Source of the DNA: Kalaharituber pfeilii
Lineage: Eukaryota > Ascomycota > Pezizomycetes > Pezizales > Pezizaceae
Length of the DNA stretch: 64,000 nt
Direction: 5' to 3'
Assembly: GCA_015179045.1 (NCBI GenBank)
Contig: WHUZ01000001.1
Coordinates: forward strand, 1,798,001 to 1,862,000
Position numbers and translations under genes: made by a program. This document shows, one piece after another, positions 45,148 to 57,179 of the stretch (positions within the stretch are counted from its first letter, which is position 1; each line of letters starts with the position of its first letter). The notes under the pieces are model-generated. The model saw only the letters and a program-made list of their open reading frames with translations. It ran no database searches and was not told where the DNA came from.

Positions 45148-46971
45148 TTACGCCCCTGCCATCACTACATCTCCCCCCTCCTCAATCACTTCCACTAACC
45201 TCCTTCCATCCCGACCCGGCACCAATCTTCCCCCCATCCCTTTCTCAAATACCCTCCCTGCCTCCGTACCCTCCCAACTACTCGGCACATACAACCTCAC
45301 ACCCTCCCTCCCACTCACCCACCTCACCATATTCGGCTTCTTCTCCTCCTCCTTCACATTCCCCCCACCGCATCCCCCCCCTCCCCACCAGCAGGTGTCG
45401 CATCACCGGCCGTCCCACTGGCTTTGCCCATTGCACCTCCCCGACCGCGGACTTTCGGTGCCTGCCGTTTCAGAAGACGATTGATGGTGTCCATTTTTTC
45501 CTCCTCGAGACGTTGATCGGTAAGATTTTTGCGACGGCGGGCCATCTCGGCGCGTTTGAGAGCGAGCTCTTCGGCGGATTCGGGCGGGCGACGGGTGCTA
45601 GGGGCTCCGCGCTCTAAACGCACGTCCGTTAGCATAAAATCACTCATGATGAATGTAAAATTCAGTATTTGGACGTATGAACATACCAAACCCATCCGGC
45701 AATTCCATTAAATCTGCATTATACACCTCATCCAACCGTGACCTCTGCCTCTTTGTCATCCTCGACATATCCGGTGTGCTCGTCCTCGATCCAAACGCAG
45801 GCGTTGAGTTGGCAGCAGTCGTATTTGATGATGGCCCCATAGACACCTCATCATCTGTCTCTCCCTCCGCGTCTTCATCTTCATCTTCATCTTCCTCATC
45901 AACTTCCCCATCCTCATCATCTTCCCCGTCCTCATCATCTTCCTCTTCCTCTTCTTCCTCCTCCTCTTCCTCTTCGTCTTCATCATACGATGGTTTCTGC
46001 GCCTTTGACTTGGAAGTCGTGTTTTTCGCAGTGGATACACTCGTGGTGGCTTTCGCCGGCTGTATCGCCGGAATTGTAGGTGGCGGAAGCGTTATCTCGG
46101 TGTCAGACTCGCCCTCTGCATCGACGTCCATCATGTCCTCGTCCACCTCCCCCTCAGCATCTACATCCTCTTCTTCCTCTTCCTCTTCCTCTTCTTCTTC
46201 CCCTTCCTCTTCCTCCTCCTCTTCCTCCTCCTCTTCTTCTTCTTCTTCTGATTCCTCTTCCTCCTCTTCTTCTGATTCTTCTGACGATGAACTCTCCACA
46301 ACCTTCCTCGCACCTGGCCTCGCGCTCCTGCTCGAAGTCACATTCGGCCTAGCCTCCGCTATCCTGCTCCTTTCATCCTTTTTCGCTTGCTGCTGTATTC
46401 GTAATCTCGCGGAGCCTCCACCACCACCGGGACCAAAATTCCTACTATTTGCCCCGGACCACGATGAAGTCGCTTCGTGGAGCTTTTCTTTACCCATTTT
46501 GAGGATCAAGCGGCGATGAGCAGGAGGTGGGGGCGCAATGGGCGACAGAGATTCTGAGCCAGGTGTTATAGCAGTATCAGTTTTATTGCTGGATGCAGCG
46601 GCGGCAGCGGAGGCTTCACTACCTCGTGTCGTTACTGCCGTTATTTGCTGAGGATTGGTCTTCGCAGGTGAAAGGTTCCTACCAGTTTTCCAGCGATTAT
46701 TATTTCCGTAAGTGCTGTCGTTGCCGGATGAAGCCGACGAAGTGGAGGATGAAGTGGAGCAGCCGGGTTCGGTATTAATGGGAGCTGGGATGGTGTAGGA
46801 GGAAGAAATCTGATTGTTTCTGGAGGCGTTGCCGGGGTTATACATCTGCGGGCGCTGGTGCTGCAGCGTCCCCCGAATGGGCTTAACAGTGATTGTGTCC
46901 CCCACCCCAACCGAATCGTCGACATCTGCTGCGGGTGTGGCCGCTTGGAGACCTGAACGGCGTCGCGTCAT
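45148..46971 (-). CDS. IES2: INO80 complex subunit Ies2/INO80B (PAPA-1), one frame break
   Basis: Exon 1 is 46971-45687 and exon 2 starts at 45613; the intron has GTATGT, branch GCTAACG and acceptor TTAG. The N-terminal 430 residues are Ser-rich with two long Asp/Glu runs. The PAPA-1 domain spans the junction: RMTKRQRSRLDEVYNADLME, then RGAPSTRRPPESAEELALKR, RAEMARRRKNLTDQRLEEEK and NRLLKRQAPK. The rest (PNMVRWVSGREGVRLYVP to the stop at 45148) is in another frame. The shift falls within the C6/C8 runs at 45361-45366 and 45374-45381 (plus-strand bases). Ies2 activates the ATPase and nucleosome sliding of INO80. The acidic runs are encoded by GAG/GAA microsatellite-like DNA. I consider the break a probable consensus error. 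Confidence 0.85.
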
Positions 46972-49622
46972 TGTGCGACAAGAAATAAGGAAAAAGAAAA
47001 AGTTAATTCCTTTTTTTCTTCTTTTTCTTTCTTTCTTTCTTTCTTTCTTTCTTTCGTTCTTTCTTTCTTTCTTTCTTTGTCTATTTGCTGCTCTTTAATC
47101 TCAGCTTAAACTCGTGCCTTTTCATTTTATTTATTTGCTGCCAGTCGCTTGAGGTGGCTTGGTGCTTACTGCTTCTCTGGTCCAAAAAGTCACTTTGCTC
47201 TTGTGTGAGGTTGTTACCCAGTCCTTTGAATGCTCTGAATGCTGGATTCTTGCCGTGAATGTGATGCACTAGGCTGCGCACTCACGAGTTGCGAGATGAA
47301 GAGAATGTATCAATTGGCCTGTAAACAACGAAATAGCCCTTTCAGATGACAGTTGTGATGGGAGATGGTCGTCAAAAGTGGAACGAGATCTTAGAGCAGT
47401 TGATGGGTGTGCCTGGTATTAGTGGTCTCTTAGAATGCAGTGGCGGTGGGGTGTGGGCAATCACGTAAACGAAGAAGTGTGAAATCTAAGTATAAATGCC
47501 GAATTCGAACCCAGTATGTTTGTTTGGTGGCAACTTTGAAGTGGGTTTTTCCCAATTGGTGCTACAACAACATAATAAAATGTAAGTCTGCGACAAAGAG
47601 CCAGAAATCCAATTTGAACTTTTATATGAGAAGACAGATTGTAGATACTTAGGAAGATCAATGGGCATACAGAGCAGATGATATACAGTAGTTAGTGTGA
47701 GCTGGTTTCCGCAAGATGTAACTATGGGACACGATGGAGGAATGTATTAGTCTCCTAACCAGAGGCTGACTAGGAATGTATAACAGATGAAACACAGCAC
47801 TGGCACTGGCACTGGCACACACGCAACCTAGCCCTCAACTCGAGATTTCAGATTTGTCAGATAGAATCCGCCGCCGCCAACCGGCCCGGGTGGGAGTTCT
47901 AATAGGCCGACAGCAGTGGACAAAAGCGCAGCCGGAGTGAGTGATAGAGAAAAAGGATTGACAAAAGAATTGGCCAAGCAGAATAGAATGGAAACTGCGC
48001 AATTGGGCAAGGCAGTTCGGTGCCTTAAGAACCATGCAGTGGCATGGCGCCGGCAGACGGTTTGGGCTACGGGAGTCTTGATGGTGATATATCCAGGATG
48101 CGCTTGGCTGGACTGAGTCCTTAGGGTCCACAAGGATCAGTACTACATATGCGTTTGGAACTCCCAGTTGACCTGAATGGGGGAGGGGTGGGGATTAGAG
48201 CTATATAGCACAGGCCAGCGAGCGTTGGAATATCCGCAGCGCACCAGCTACATTCTCTTGATCCACTGCAGTGCTCTCGCAAGAGTTGCATCTCCCGGCG
48301 GGTGCAGCATGATCAGGGAGGCGCCGCAAAGATCTGAATTCAAGGCCCGCTTAGGACCAAGCTCTAAGTGCGAACAGACGAGCGATTGCAAGCTCCGGCA
48401 TCAGCCAGCCATACCTAAGGCATGGAGTAGCATGGAGGCAGGATTGACGATTATGCGAAAGGGAAGGGCAACTCAAGAAAAGGAATGCGGTTCCGAAGAA
48501 AGTATAAATATATCAAACAGGCAGGGGAAATTGTTTTGCCCGGGCAAGACAAGGCAGGTAAGATTGTTGTACATACGTGCAAACAGTGATTCTTTGTGAG
48601 TGTTGTGAAATCTCAACAGGTATATGGCTGCCTTACTTCGGCTTACTGACTTGTTGCAACGGTAATATATAGTGGAGGTTGATAGTTACAACAGGCATCG
48701 ACACCGACATTCGCTTGGTGCTTTCTCATGACCTTTCTAGCCTCGAATGAATGGGACCAGATCTAGTTGAGCTCCTGCTCCTATGAAATTCGGCCTGGCT
48801 CGAGAGCTATGATGTTGCAACTATTGGGCTGTCCGCATACTAGGATGGGCTTAAGGCGTATCGGTATGCCGAATCCAGTAGCTTGCCCAGGAAGGATAAG
48901 CTGGAAGCAAGGGAGAGCTAGAGTAGGGCAGGCCAGGTAGGCATGCTAGTCGAGCAGAGAGACAGGCGGGGCTGCACTCGTTCGATAATGGTAATCCCAG
49001 CTCAGGAGCCCGGGCATCTTATGGTGTTGTAAATGCCACATGTGGTATCGCCAGCAGTTAATCTCACGGAGGTGTAAGGTAGCGGCACACGGAGAGCGTT
49101 GTGTGTGCCGGGTGCGGGCTTTATATGAGTTTGCCTTTTCCTCTACTTATTTCCTAACTGCAGTCAATAAGTAATACCGTATTTGTCATGATTATGAAGT
49201 TTATGAGTATATCTGATATACTGCATTAAACTACATCTTATTTTAGATAACATTGGTCACAGCCTTAGGTATTTGCTTTTCTTTTTTTCCCATTTAAAAG
49301 CCATCATGATTTTCAAGATTTGGTTTTCCTATTCAATAATAAAGCTAACCTTTATTATTGATGTTTCTTACCATCACATCCAATGAATGAGGTGTAGGTA
49401 AAGAGATATCATACATAGTCTCATGCCAAGAGATACTGCACTTAAAGATAACTGCTCCGTTTCTGACTAAGCTATGCCATACTACACAGTGCTTCGAGAT
49501 TACCCAATACCGTAATATGCCCTTATGGCGCATTCCAAACCTATAAAATTCTAATAATACAATAGTTGACATTGACAACCTCTTCACTGTCAATCAATCT
49601 GTGAAGCGATACACAAGCCTCA
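46972..49622. other. Intergenic, with microsatellite
   Basis: A (TTTC)n tract at about 47022-47078 upstream of IES2. Frames at 47440-48600 are short and featureless; no gene supported. Confidence 0.45.
47022..47078. repeat. (TTTC)n microsatellite
   Basis: About 13 tetranucleotide units with a single G interruption, about 50-100 bp upstream of the IES2 start codon. Confidence 0.9.
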
Positions 49623-50085
49623 TTATCCAGACTTTTCCTCATTCAATGCCTGTTCTGCACTCCCAGCTTCCGCAGAATCATTACCTGACACAGGTGGCCC
49701 CTTCAGCTTCCTCCTCCTCTGCCTCTTCTTAGGCGAAGTATTTAGGGAAGAGCCTTCGAGGTCATCTCCATTCATGTCATTGGAAAATCTTTTGACGTTC
49801 TTTTTCTCCGACCCGCAGGTGCATTTTCCTGATCCTGGCTGCGCTGCTGGGCCAATTCCAGCAGCCAGTTCCTCCTCCAACATCGTCTTGAAACGAGAGT
49901 ATCTCTTTCGTGCTGCAGGGGTATTTGGAATGTTGTTCTCCCGTGAAACCACTTCCCAATCGACCTGATTAGATCCCTTTCGTTAGTCATGCACACGATA
50001 AAGAATGATGTCGGCGAACTACCGTCTTTTGATCAGACTGTTTGAGGATACTATACAGGAGTCTCTCTGTTTTACTGGTTGGCAT
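49623..50085 (-). CDS. Small Myb/SANT-like protein, 134 aa
   Basis: Two exons: 50085-50023 and 49964-49623. The intron has donor GTAGTT, branch GACTAACG and acceptor ATCAG, phase 0. The spliced N-terminus (TERLLYSILKQSDQKT joined to VDWEVVSRENNIPNTPAARK, then RYSRFKTMLEE) has the three-helix spacing of the fungal Myb-like DNA-binding domain, in which W or VDW starts helix 2. The rest is a Lys/Arg-rich tail (SPKKRQRRRKLKG) likely to be a nuclear signal. A DNA-binding role is inferred. It is transcribed away from a similar-sized Myb-like gene 0.7 kb away. Confidence 0.75.
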
Positions 50086-50821
50086 GATGTTTGCAACGTG
50101 GTTTTGACTTTAGAGGGAAATTCATCTACAAGGAAGAGATTGATGTATGGCAGTTGTGCAGGATTTATAATGGATTCCCAGGAGATGGACTCACCATATA
50201 GAGTTCCAGTTGACAGATGAAAAATCCAGATTTCATTCGAATGGGCTACATGAATCTAGATGGTTTGATATCTTTACTAGGTAAGTTGCACACAAACTGG
50301 TGGAGAGGAAGTTCATCATCACCTTTGCATTTGAAAACAGATTTTGTTTGTATGTGACTAGTACATACCACAGCCCTTTTATTGCGTATCGTCTGGCAAG
50401 AGTAATTAGATGCCACGGATGGGTATCTTTTGCCGTGGTTTGCTCTTGACTATGAGCAATCGTTTGCTTGCAACAGCTGTAAGTTGCTACACTACCATCG
50501 GCTTCATGCACCTACATCCATCCAACAAACACTCATCTATCATCATATTCATATCTTTGATTTCCTGCATACGCACTTCCCATCTTCTTGGAACCTTAGT
50601 TGCCCTTTCTCCATTTATCATGCTTGGTCTAGTACCCTCTGTCCTCTTCCCATCTTCCATCTTCCATCACATCTTTGCTCAGCTACTTTGAATCTTTACA
50701 CTACCTGTCTCGTGTAGTCTCTCTATTCCGGAACTTGCTCAGACTGTCAAAATAATCTTTTCGGGTTATCCTCTATAAGCCGCTCCCTGATACTCATTAT
50801 ACACAGCAAAACCCAGCAAAA
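50086..50821. promoter_or_regulatory. Intergenic region between two divergent Myb-like genes
   Basis: 736 bp. CT-rich stretches at 50560-50800 precede the plus-strand gene. No site is claimed. Confidence 0.4.
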
Positions 50822-51391
50822 ATGCCGGCATGGTCTGATTCTGAGAGAAACAAGATGTTTCTCGCTATGATTGAGTTAATGGCTCCTCATGGGTCGAATA
50901 ATAAACTTCCTTCTTGGACGCTAGTAGCAGAGCGAATGGAGAGTGGATTCACAGGGGAGGCTGTCAGGTATATATATGCAAAAGCTATCACTATTACCAT
51001 GACATCCACAAATTTTAGCAATAAGGAATTCATTGACTAAGTCACTTTTAGACAGCAATTCCAGAAATGCCGCAAAGAAGGCCTCCCGCGCCAAGTACCT
51101 CCCCGAAAATCTTCAAAGGCCATCGGCGCCACGGCCACAAGCAGATCTCGCAGCGGCAAGCGATTCAACCCTACCGACTACGATGATGACGACGAGTCGT
51201 TATACTCCACGAGCAAGAAGCGCATTAAGAAGGAGAAAATGATGGGGTATGATCATGAGGATAGAAGTAATGGTGTTGATTCTGGGGTAGCTAGTTCTGG
51301 GGCGGGGAGTAGAGGGACGGAAAAGGTGACACTGAAAGTGGAGAAGGCGGATGAGGATGGGATGCTGAGTTGTAGGGACGTGACGGAGTGA
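50822..51391 (+). CDS. Small Myb/SANT-like protein, 161 aa
   Basis: Exons 50822-50967 and 51052-51391. The intron has donor GTATAT, branch TTGACTAAG and acceptor TTTTAG, phase 2. The N-terminal 60 residues (WSDSERNKMFLAMIELMAPH, KLPSWTLVAERMESGFTGEA, VRQQFQKCRKEG) form a Myb/SANT-like helix-turn-helix with the usual Trp positions. A basic linker (SRSRSGKRFNPTDYDDDDE, SKKRIKKEKM) and an acidic/polar tail follow. The function is inferred as DNA or chromatin binding. It is not obviously a duplicate of its divergent neighbour beyond the shared fold and layout. Confidence 0.75.
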
Positions 51392-51965
51392 GTTTTCCCG
51401 CTCGAAATCTTTTCGGCCATGGACAGATGGCTAATAGTTTTGTAGCCCGTGCAACTGAAGCACATTTCTTCCCCGCTGTCGGATGGAATCTACATGGTGA
51501 TTTGATGATCTGTGAAAAGGAAATGTACTGTAGGGAGCTGGTACTAGCATGTTTAAGGGTAACAGCAATCTTATACATTCTTGAGCAGGGTCCTGGGATT
51601 GATAATTGGATACAAACTGTCAAAGGAGGAGTGGTAAGATATCAAAGGAAGTTGAGAGGCGTTTACATTGTTAGTTGTAGCTTTCTAGCCCATTACACTC
51701 ATTATATCCTGATGTTTCTTGACATCTCGATCCTTGACTGTTCATATACCTCGAGTACAATGAATGGTATTGTAGCTACAAACAAAATGATTTCACAGTA
51801 TTGGTAGAAGCCAATCACTTCCTCTAAGCGCCCCCAAAATCCATCCAATCACCCTATCCGCTTACCCAGGGCATACCGCCTCGTGGCCGGACACCCCCCA
51901 AAGCGGCCGCCGGCTCAAACAAAGGTTATCCCTTCTGCAATCCTTCTCAACCTAGACTGCACTCG
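51392..51965. other. Intergenic, nothing seen
   Basis: A 139-codon plus-strand frame overlaps the Myb-like gene end but has no domain; not supported. Confidence 0.45.
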
Positions 51966-52636
51966 CTACTTTCGCCTAAGTATCCCTCTATCCCACCTTA
52001 GCTCTGGTGCTGGCTTGGTGGCGCGAACCTTGCTCTCGTTCGGCCAACCTTTGGATTGGTATACCTCATACTCCTTCACCCTCCTATACTCCTCTTTCCT
52101 CAGATAGTATTTATCAGGATGATACTGCGGCGCTGGGTGGCGCTCAGTAGCCACAGGTATTATAAATGGTGTTTTGCGGTATGCTTGTAATTGTATGTAT
52201 TGCTAGTGCGTTAGTTACTAGACAAGCGTCCATACGCCGAATAGCCTGTCGCATGCCATGTTTCATGAGCGGCCATAGCTTCCCCTCGCTTCTCATTTCG
52301 TGTTCTTTCTCCACCAGCTCTACGCATCTTATCGGCGTCCACAATCTGGACTGGGACATATCCCGCTTCGATATGGAAAAAGCGCCCATCGATAGCTTCT
52401 CCTTTCTTGGACTGTTGGGGCTGCTGCGAAGCCTTGTGCGGACAGATATGACTTGGAAACTCTCGTCTTGACCTTCTCGTGGCGTCCCTTTCTCTGCTGT
52501 AATCGCTGGGTCTTCTATCTCTGGATCCAGAGTGGTCTTGAAATTCAGCTACAAAGCCACCATATATGAACACAGGAGGGTATCCTTGCTGATGGTTATA
52601 AACCGCTGGTTGATATGCATCAGTATAATTGAACAT
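51966..52636 (-). CDS. Unknown protein, splicing unresolved
   Basis: Two coding segments on the minus strand. The first runs from the ATG at 52636 to about 52240 (MFNYTDAYQPAVYNHQQGYP ... GYVPVQIVDADKMRRAGGER). The second runs from about 52200 to the stop at 51966 (PFIIPVATERHPAPQYHPDK, YYLRKEEYRRVKEYEVYQSK, GWPNESKVRATKPAPELRW). They lie in different frames and I could not find a join that satisfies both phase and intron length; TAACTAACGCACTAG near 52200 looks like a branch and acceptor. The product would be hydrophilic, basic and Tyr-rich, with no signal peptide. Family not recognised. Confidence 0.5.
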
Positions 52637-53189
52637 CGTAGTCAATTATTACTGGACGTCTTTGCGTGCAGAGTGGGTTGACGGCTTTCGGCTTTCCTGG
52701 ATCTTCCCTACAGAGTGAGAATGGGAATAGCTTACTGCTGGAGCGATTGGAAAGGGATGAAAAAAGGGTAATATATACTCCAAATAAGTGCACATGAAAG
52801 CCTATTCAAAAGTGGAATATGGCAGCAATCGCCTGATGCATCCTAAGAGCTGGGGCCACTCTTGTTCCCCTATGTCTACAAGGACAATATCGCTGGTGTC
52901 TAGCGATGGGTTTCGGGAAGTATGGAGAAGAGGGATGACAACAGCAGATTCTAGAGGGTATATCATGGGCATCAAGCGGCCACGTAAATATTGATATCGA
53001 ATGTGGTATAATTGGTATAACTGTATCCATCTTTGGATAAAAAGGACATGAAACATTTAAAAATTATCCACATAGACAGACACTTGAAGAAAGCTGTGTG
53101 AATTAGGCAATAATAGAAAACCATGTATATGAGCAGTTTCCGAAACGCCTGACCCAAAAGAAGTATGGAATTCTGAGCAAGAGGCTCAA
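52637..53189. other. Intergenic, nothing seen
   Basis: Upstream of the unknown gene and downstream of the Tlg1 stop; no feature supported. Confidence 0.45.
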
Positions 53190-54124
53190 TCAAACAAGCA
53201 GCAGAAGAATCAGAAGGATAATTAGTATTATTATCAGAAATCCGATGCAGCATGAAGACGCTGTGTCTGTTATCATGTATATCGTCAGCACCATCAAGAG
53301 GCATTTCATTCAGCGTCAAGCAGCAGTTAGTACCTTCATTTTTCTTGATCACCCAAGCTACCCGTTTCATCCCATTGCTGAGTTTATCTTGTATGCGTGT
53401 AACGTCTTTATCTACTGCGTCCAGTAGTCTGTTGAATGCCACATTAGCAGCGCCGCATGCACCAGCTGAGTGGGAGCATGTACGTACTCTACTTGCTCCT
53501 CCAGCTCTCTACCCATTTCATGAGCCTGCTCCCTTAGATTTCCAACTGTCCTGTAGACGCCATCTAGAACCTCATCTTGTTCCGCCAGCATGACTTGTTG
53601 TTGCTCCTGCTCCCACATTATGTAGCTATCAGGGTCTGCTCGGTTTGCTTCCGGCGTCCGGTCACTGGAGGCGCTTGGTTTTGGTTGAGCGATCGGCCGT
53701 TGAGCCGCCTTTCGGAGCTCTTCAAGCATGTCCTCCACCTCCCCTTCTACTTCTTTGACGAACCTTCGCCGCCGGGAAACCTCATCAATTTCCAGCCCAT
53801 ACTTATAGGGGTCTACCTCCACGACACGAATCGACTCGGCAAGGTCAGAAAGGTCGGTGGAAAGCTCAGCGAGAGTCGCCTCAAGATCCGACTTTGCCTG
53901 TAGAAGCTCTGGCGTGTCGCTCGAAGTAGCAGTGGATCGGATGCGGAGGTAAGATGAGAAAGATTGCCGGTTCTGCTCAAGAGCTTGCGCAACGTCGCTG
54001 CGGAGGTGGGGGCTAGTCAGCGCTGGGGGGCACAAGCAAGAGGGGGCGGTACGCGGCTGGAGGAGGGCGGGAGGCACCTTTGGACCTGCAGAAAGGGGTC
54101 CTCGTCTGCCGTTGAGGTCATCAT
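53190..54124 (-). CDS. TLG1: Syntaxin-6/Tlg1-type t-SNARE
   Basis: Four exons on the minus strand: 54124-54078, 53997-53488, 53428-53334 and 53266-53190, all in phase, 242 aa. It begins DEDPFLQVQ joined to SDVAQALEQNRQSFSSYLR, the syntaxin-6 N-terminal helical domain, with LAESIRVVEVDPYKYGLE. The SNARE helix (EQDEVLDGVYRTVGNLREQA, HEMGRELEEQVELLDAVD, GMKRVAWVIKKNED) carries the central-layer Gln in the Q-SNARE position. The last exon makes a Cys-Cys followed by an all-hydrophobic tail anchor (FLIIILIILLILLLLV), ending at the stop, so the protein is C-terminally anchored with a lumenal end of almost nothing. Tlg1 acts in endosome-to-late-Golgi fusion. The tandem ATGATG start is ambiguous by one codon. 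Confidence 0.93.
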
Positions 54125-54351
54125 CCTGGCCGATGGTGCTGCTGGGGGCGAAGGTCGAGGCTTCGACGCCCGGCGCGGGTGAGCAGCACGCAGAGGGAAG
54201 CTTCGGCGTCACGGGTCTTGGCACCCGAGCCGCAGCCCGCATCCAGAAAACTGTTTGGGGCCGGCTGCAGCTGCTGCCCCCAGCGACGGTTCCAACCACC
54301 AAGCCCGACCGCCTACGCAGATTCTCGCGCCTAGCTTTCTGTGCAGCCGCG
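54125..54351. promoter_or_regulatory. Bidirectional promoter TLG1 / CDC16
   Basis: 227 bp of GC-rich sequence between two outward-facing start codons; both transcripts must start within it. Confidence 0.55.
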
Positions 54352-56435
54352 ATGGAGCAGTTTCTTCGAGAGTGGAGGCAAGATGCGATGAACAAGCACC
54401 AGTACGAGTCTGCCATCTTCATCGGAGACAAGTTGTTAGCGTTGACGGGTATTGCCTCGGTCTCTGGCCTTCCGTGACACTGAAACTGACCTGAGCTGCT
54501 CCGCCAGATGACCCGAAGGATGCGTTCTGGCTGGCCCAGGTACACTTCAGCACCGGCCACTACACACGAGCCCAAGGATTCCTGATGCGCAAGGATTTAA
54601 TTTCAAAATCAACAGCTTGCAAGTACCTAGCGGCCCTCTGCCTAATAAAGCAATCGAAGTACGACGAAGCTCTCACCGTACTGGGGGAAAAGAACCCGAC
54701 CCATCTCTTCTCATCGCACGTAGCATCCAATGGCCGAAAACGTGGAGAAACCAGGTCGAGAGCCAGGGCGACGCATGATCCGGACAAGGTTAGCGATATC
54801 AAATTCGAAGCAGCGATGTGCTATCTCAGGGGGCTGGTTTATGCGAAGCAAAATGCTTTTGACAGTGCGAAGGAGTGCTATAAGGATGCTTGCAGAATAG
54901 ACGTCAAGTGCTTCGAAGCATTTGATCAGCTCATGAAAAACCATCACATGTCACCAGACGAAGAATGGGCGTTTTTAGAGTCACTCGATTTCGATGCGTT
55001 GGAGGATCAAGCTGGGGGTGACCCGCAGGCTCCGGAATTTGTGCGAATGCTCTACACAAGCCGGTTAAGCAAGTACAAAGATCCTTCAGTGTTCAATGTA
55101 TCCCTGGAACGGCTGAGCAAAGAATACAATCTGGAACGGAATTGCGATATCCAATTGGCGAAAGCAGAGCTACTATTCACGCAGTGTAAATTCAGGCAAT
55201 GTCTCAATCTGTGCGAGAAGATCATCTCATTGGACCAGTACAACTTCTCTGTATATCCAATATACCTGGCATGCATGCACGAGTGCAACGAAAAAAACAA
55301 ACTTTTTCTTGTCTCGCATGACCTAGCAGATCACCATCCTGAAGAACCTGTAGCATGGCTGGCAGTCGGCGTATATTACCTTACAATTGGGAAAATCGCA
55401 GAGGCGAGACGGTACTTCTCCAAGTCATCCATGATGGACCCACACTTCGGCGCGGCCTGGATTGGTTTTGCGCATACTTTTGCAGCAGAGGGAGAACATG
55501 ACCAAGCAATTTCTGCTTACTCTACAGCTGCCCGACTATTCCAGGGTACACATCTTCCCCAGCTCTTCTTGGGGATGCAACATTTGCAACTCTCGAATAT
55601 CACGTTAGCGGACGAGTATCTCAATAATGCATTCAGCTTGTGTAAAACTGATCCTCTATTGCTAAATGAGTTGGGGGTGGTTTTCTATCACAAAGATCAT
55701 CTCAAGGAGAGCATAACTCTGTTCACAAAAGCCCTTGAGGTTGCAATGGAAATTGACAGTGATGCTAAGGCATGGGTTGCTACACGTGCGAATCTAGGCC
55801 ATGCATACCGACGGCTAGGGATGTTTGATAAAGCGCTTGAGCAATTCCAAGCAGTTATCAATGGGACCACGCGAGATGCCAATATATATTCAGCAGTTGG
55901 ACTTGTCAATTTGGCCAGAAACAAGCCTTGGGAAGCAATTCTGGCCTGCCATCAGGCGCTCGCAATTTCACCCCAAGACCCAATCGCCACTGAGATACTA
56001 GAAAAGGCTCTAAAGGAGAATGCCGATATTGGCGGGGGATATAGGTCAGAGATATGGCCGGGAGAAAGCATTAGTGCCCCTCAAGGAGGTGGAGCGTTTC
56101 GAATAAGCATTCTGAGTGATGAAGGCGATCTTGTGGTAGTGGATGAACAAGGCGTTGATGAGATGTTAAATGAGAGGATGAATTCTAGGCACCATAACAC
56201 TGTGGCGGGAAACTTAGGTACCAGCACAAGTAGGGGTGCTGCTGGCAGCAACAAAGGTGGATCGGTGGGAGTAACAGGAGGGGGCGCAACCAGAAGAAGT
56301 ACAAGAAGCCACCCTGCAACTCCAGGCCACCATAGGGCTGATACAATACAAGGAAGGGGAGGTACTAGTAATAGTAATGCGGGGCTCATGGGAGAGGGTG
56401 ATAGTTTGATGGAGTTTAGCGACGAAGAACTATAG
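54352..56435 (+). CDS. CDC16: Anaphase-promoting complex TPR subunit Cdc16/Cut9/APC6
   Basis: Exons 54352-54448 and 54508-56435, intron 59 bp with acceptor GCCAG, 674 aa. The N-terminus EQFLREWRQDAMNKHQYESA is followed by FWLAQVHFSTGHYTRAQGFL and a TPR superhelix: FLVSHDLADHHPEEPVAWLA, GVYYLTIGKIAEARRYFSKS, DPHFGAAWIGFAHTFAAEGE, HDQAISAYSTAARLFQGTHL, LLNELGVVFYHKDHLKESIT and NLGHAYRRLGMFDKALEQF. This pattern and order match Cut9/Cdc16. It is a structural TPR-lobe subunit of the APC/C ubiquitin ligase; the dimer interface is N-terminal in the family. The C-terminal 110 residues are Gly/Ser/Thr-rich and end in an acidic LMEFSDEEL. Confidence 0.94.
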
Positions 56436-56665
56436 AGCCCGCGCGGCCCCCAAAAAAGCTGGCTTGTAATCGTTTTTTTTGTTCATTGTTTAACGATATC
56501 ACATACTTCGGCGTTCGGGGAGGTAGTGCTCTTAATTCAAGCATTTTATTTACTTGGGATGGTAGCAATCAGGTCCTGCATAATTCAATAGTACCAACTG
56601 TGTCTCGTTACAGGAGGTATCGAAACTAGTACTTGGCTATGACGGTGTATCATATATGGGCGACA
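56436..56665. other. CDC16 3' flank
   Basis: No feature beyond probable 3' UTR. Confidence 0.4.
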
Positions 56666-56757
56666 TGCAAAGAGCTTTGCTGAGGAGCGGTGGGTAGATG
56701 ACAGACCACCCGGGGGGTCATTTCCCGATTAGGAAAATGCCAAGACCTGACCAATGT
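56666..56757 (+). repeat. ~90-bp repeat B, copy 1
   Basis: It starts GAGCTTTGCTGAGGAGCGGT and contains CATTTCCCGATTAGGAAAATG. It recurs at 62519-62600 with about 15% differences. It includes GACCACCCGGGGGGTC, nearly a perfect palindrome, in this copy only. It lies on the 3' side of the minus-strand helicase relic. Confidence 0.85.
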
Positions 56758-57179
56758 ACTAATTATTGCCATTTCCTGTAGATTTTTTTTATTATCATTA
56801 ATCGCATGCCGCCCCACGGGCTATGGCGATATTTATGTACATAGGAGATAAGGGAGAGAACTAACTCATAAAAGATAAAAGATAAAAGACAAAGATGTCC
56901 AAATCAAGCAGTCGCTCGTGCTCCACCCATCGCAGCAGTGCCGCCAATGGGTCCCCTTCATCTTCGCCCCCTCTGAAGGCTTGAGAAGTACTTTCCTAGC
57001 CCCCAGCCACCTCCTTCTCCATTGCCAGCACCTGCTCCAGAGGTATGTTTTGCTGTAGAGTATAAGTACGTCCTATATAGCTGTGGTCTTTTTTTTTTTA
57101 TATATATCACTAAACACATACGCCATATAGCTGTTGTTACTACATTGCACAATTTCATAGTTTACACTACTAAATTCAA
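56758..57179. other. Spacer between repeat B and helicase relic
   Basis: AT-rich with a T10-TATATATAT tract at about 57090. It is present in copy 1 only; in copy 2 the two blocks are separated by roughly 90 bp. Confidence 0.4.

Noticed and set aside
45677..46519. 280-codon plus-strand poly-Ser frame
   Set aside because: Antisense of the IES2 Asp/Glu runs; GAG/GAA repeats read as Ser/Leu on the other strand.
56700..56720. GACCACCCGGGGGGTC palindrome as a Helitron 3' hairpin
   Set aside because: It is absent from the second repeat copy and is not followed by CTRR at the expected distance.
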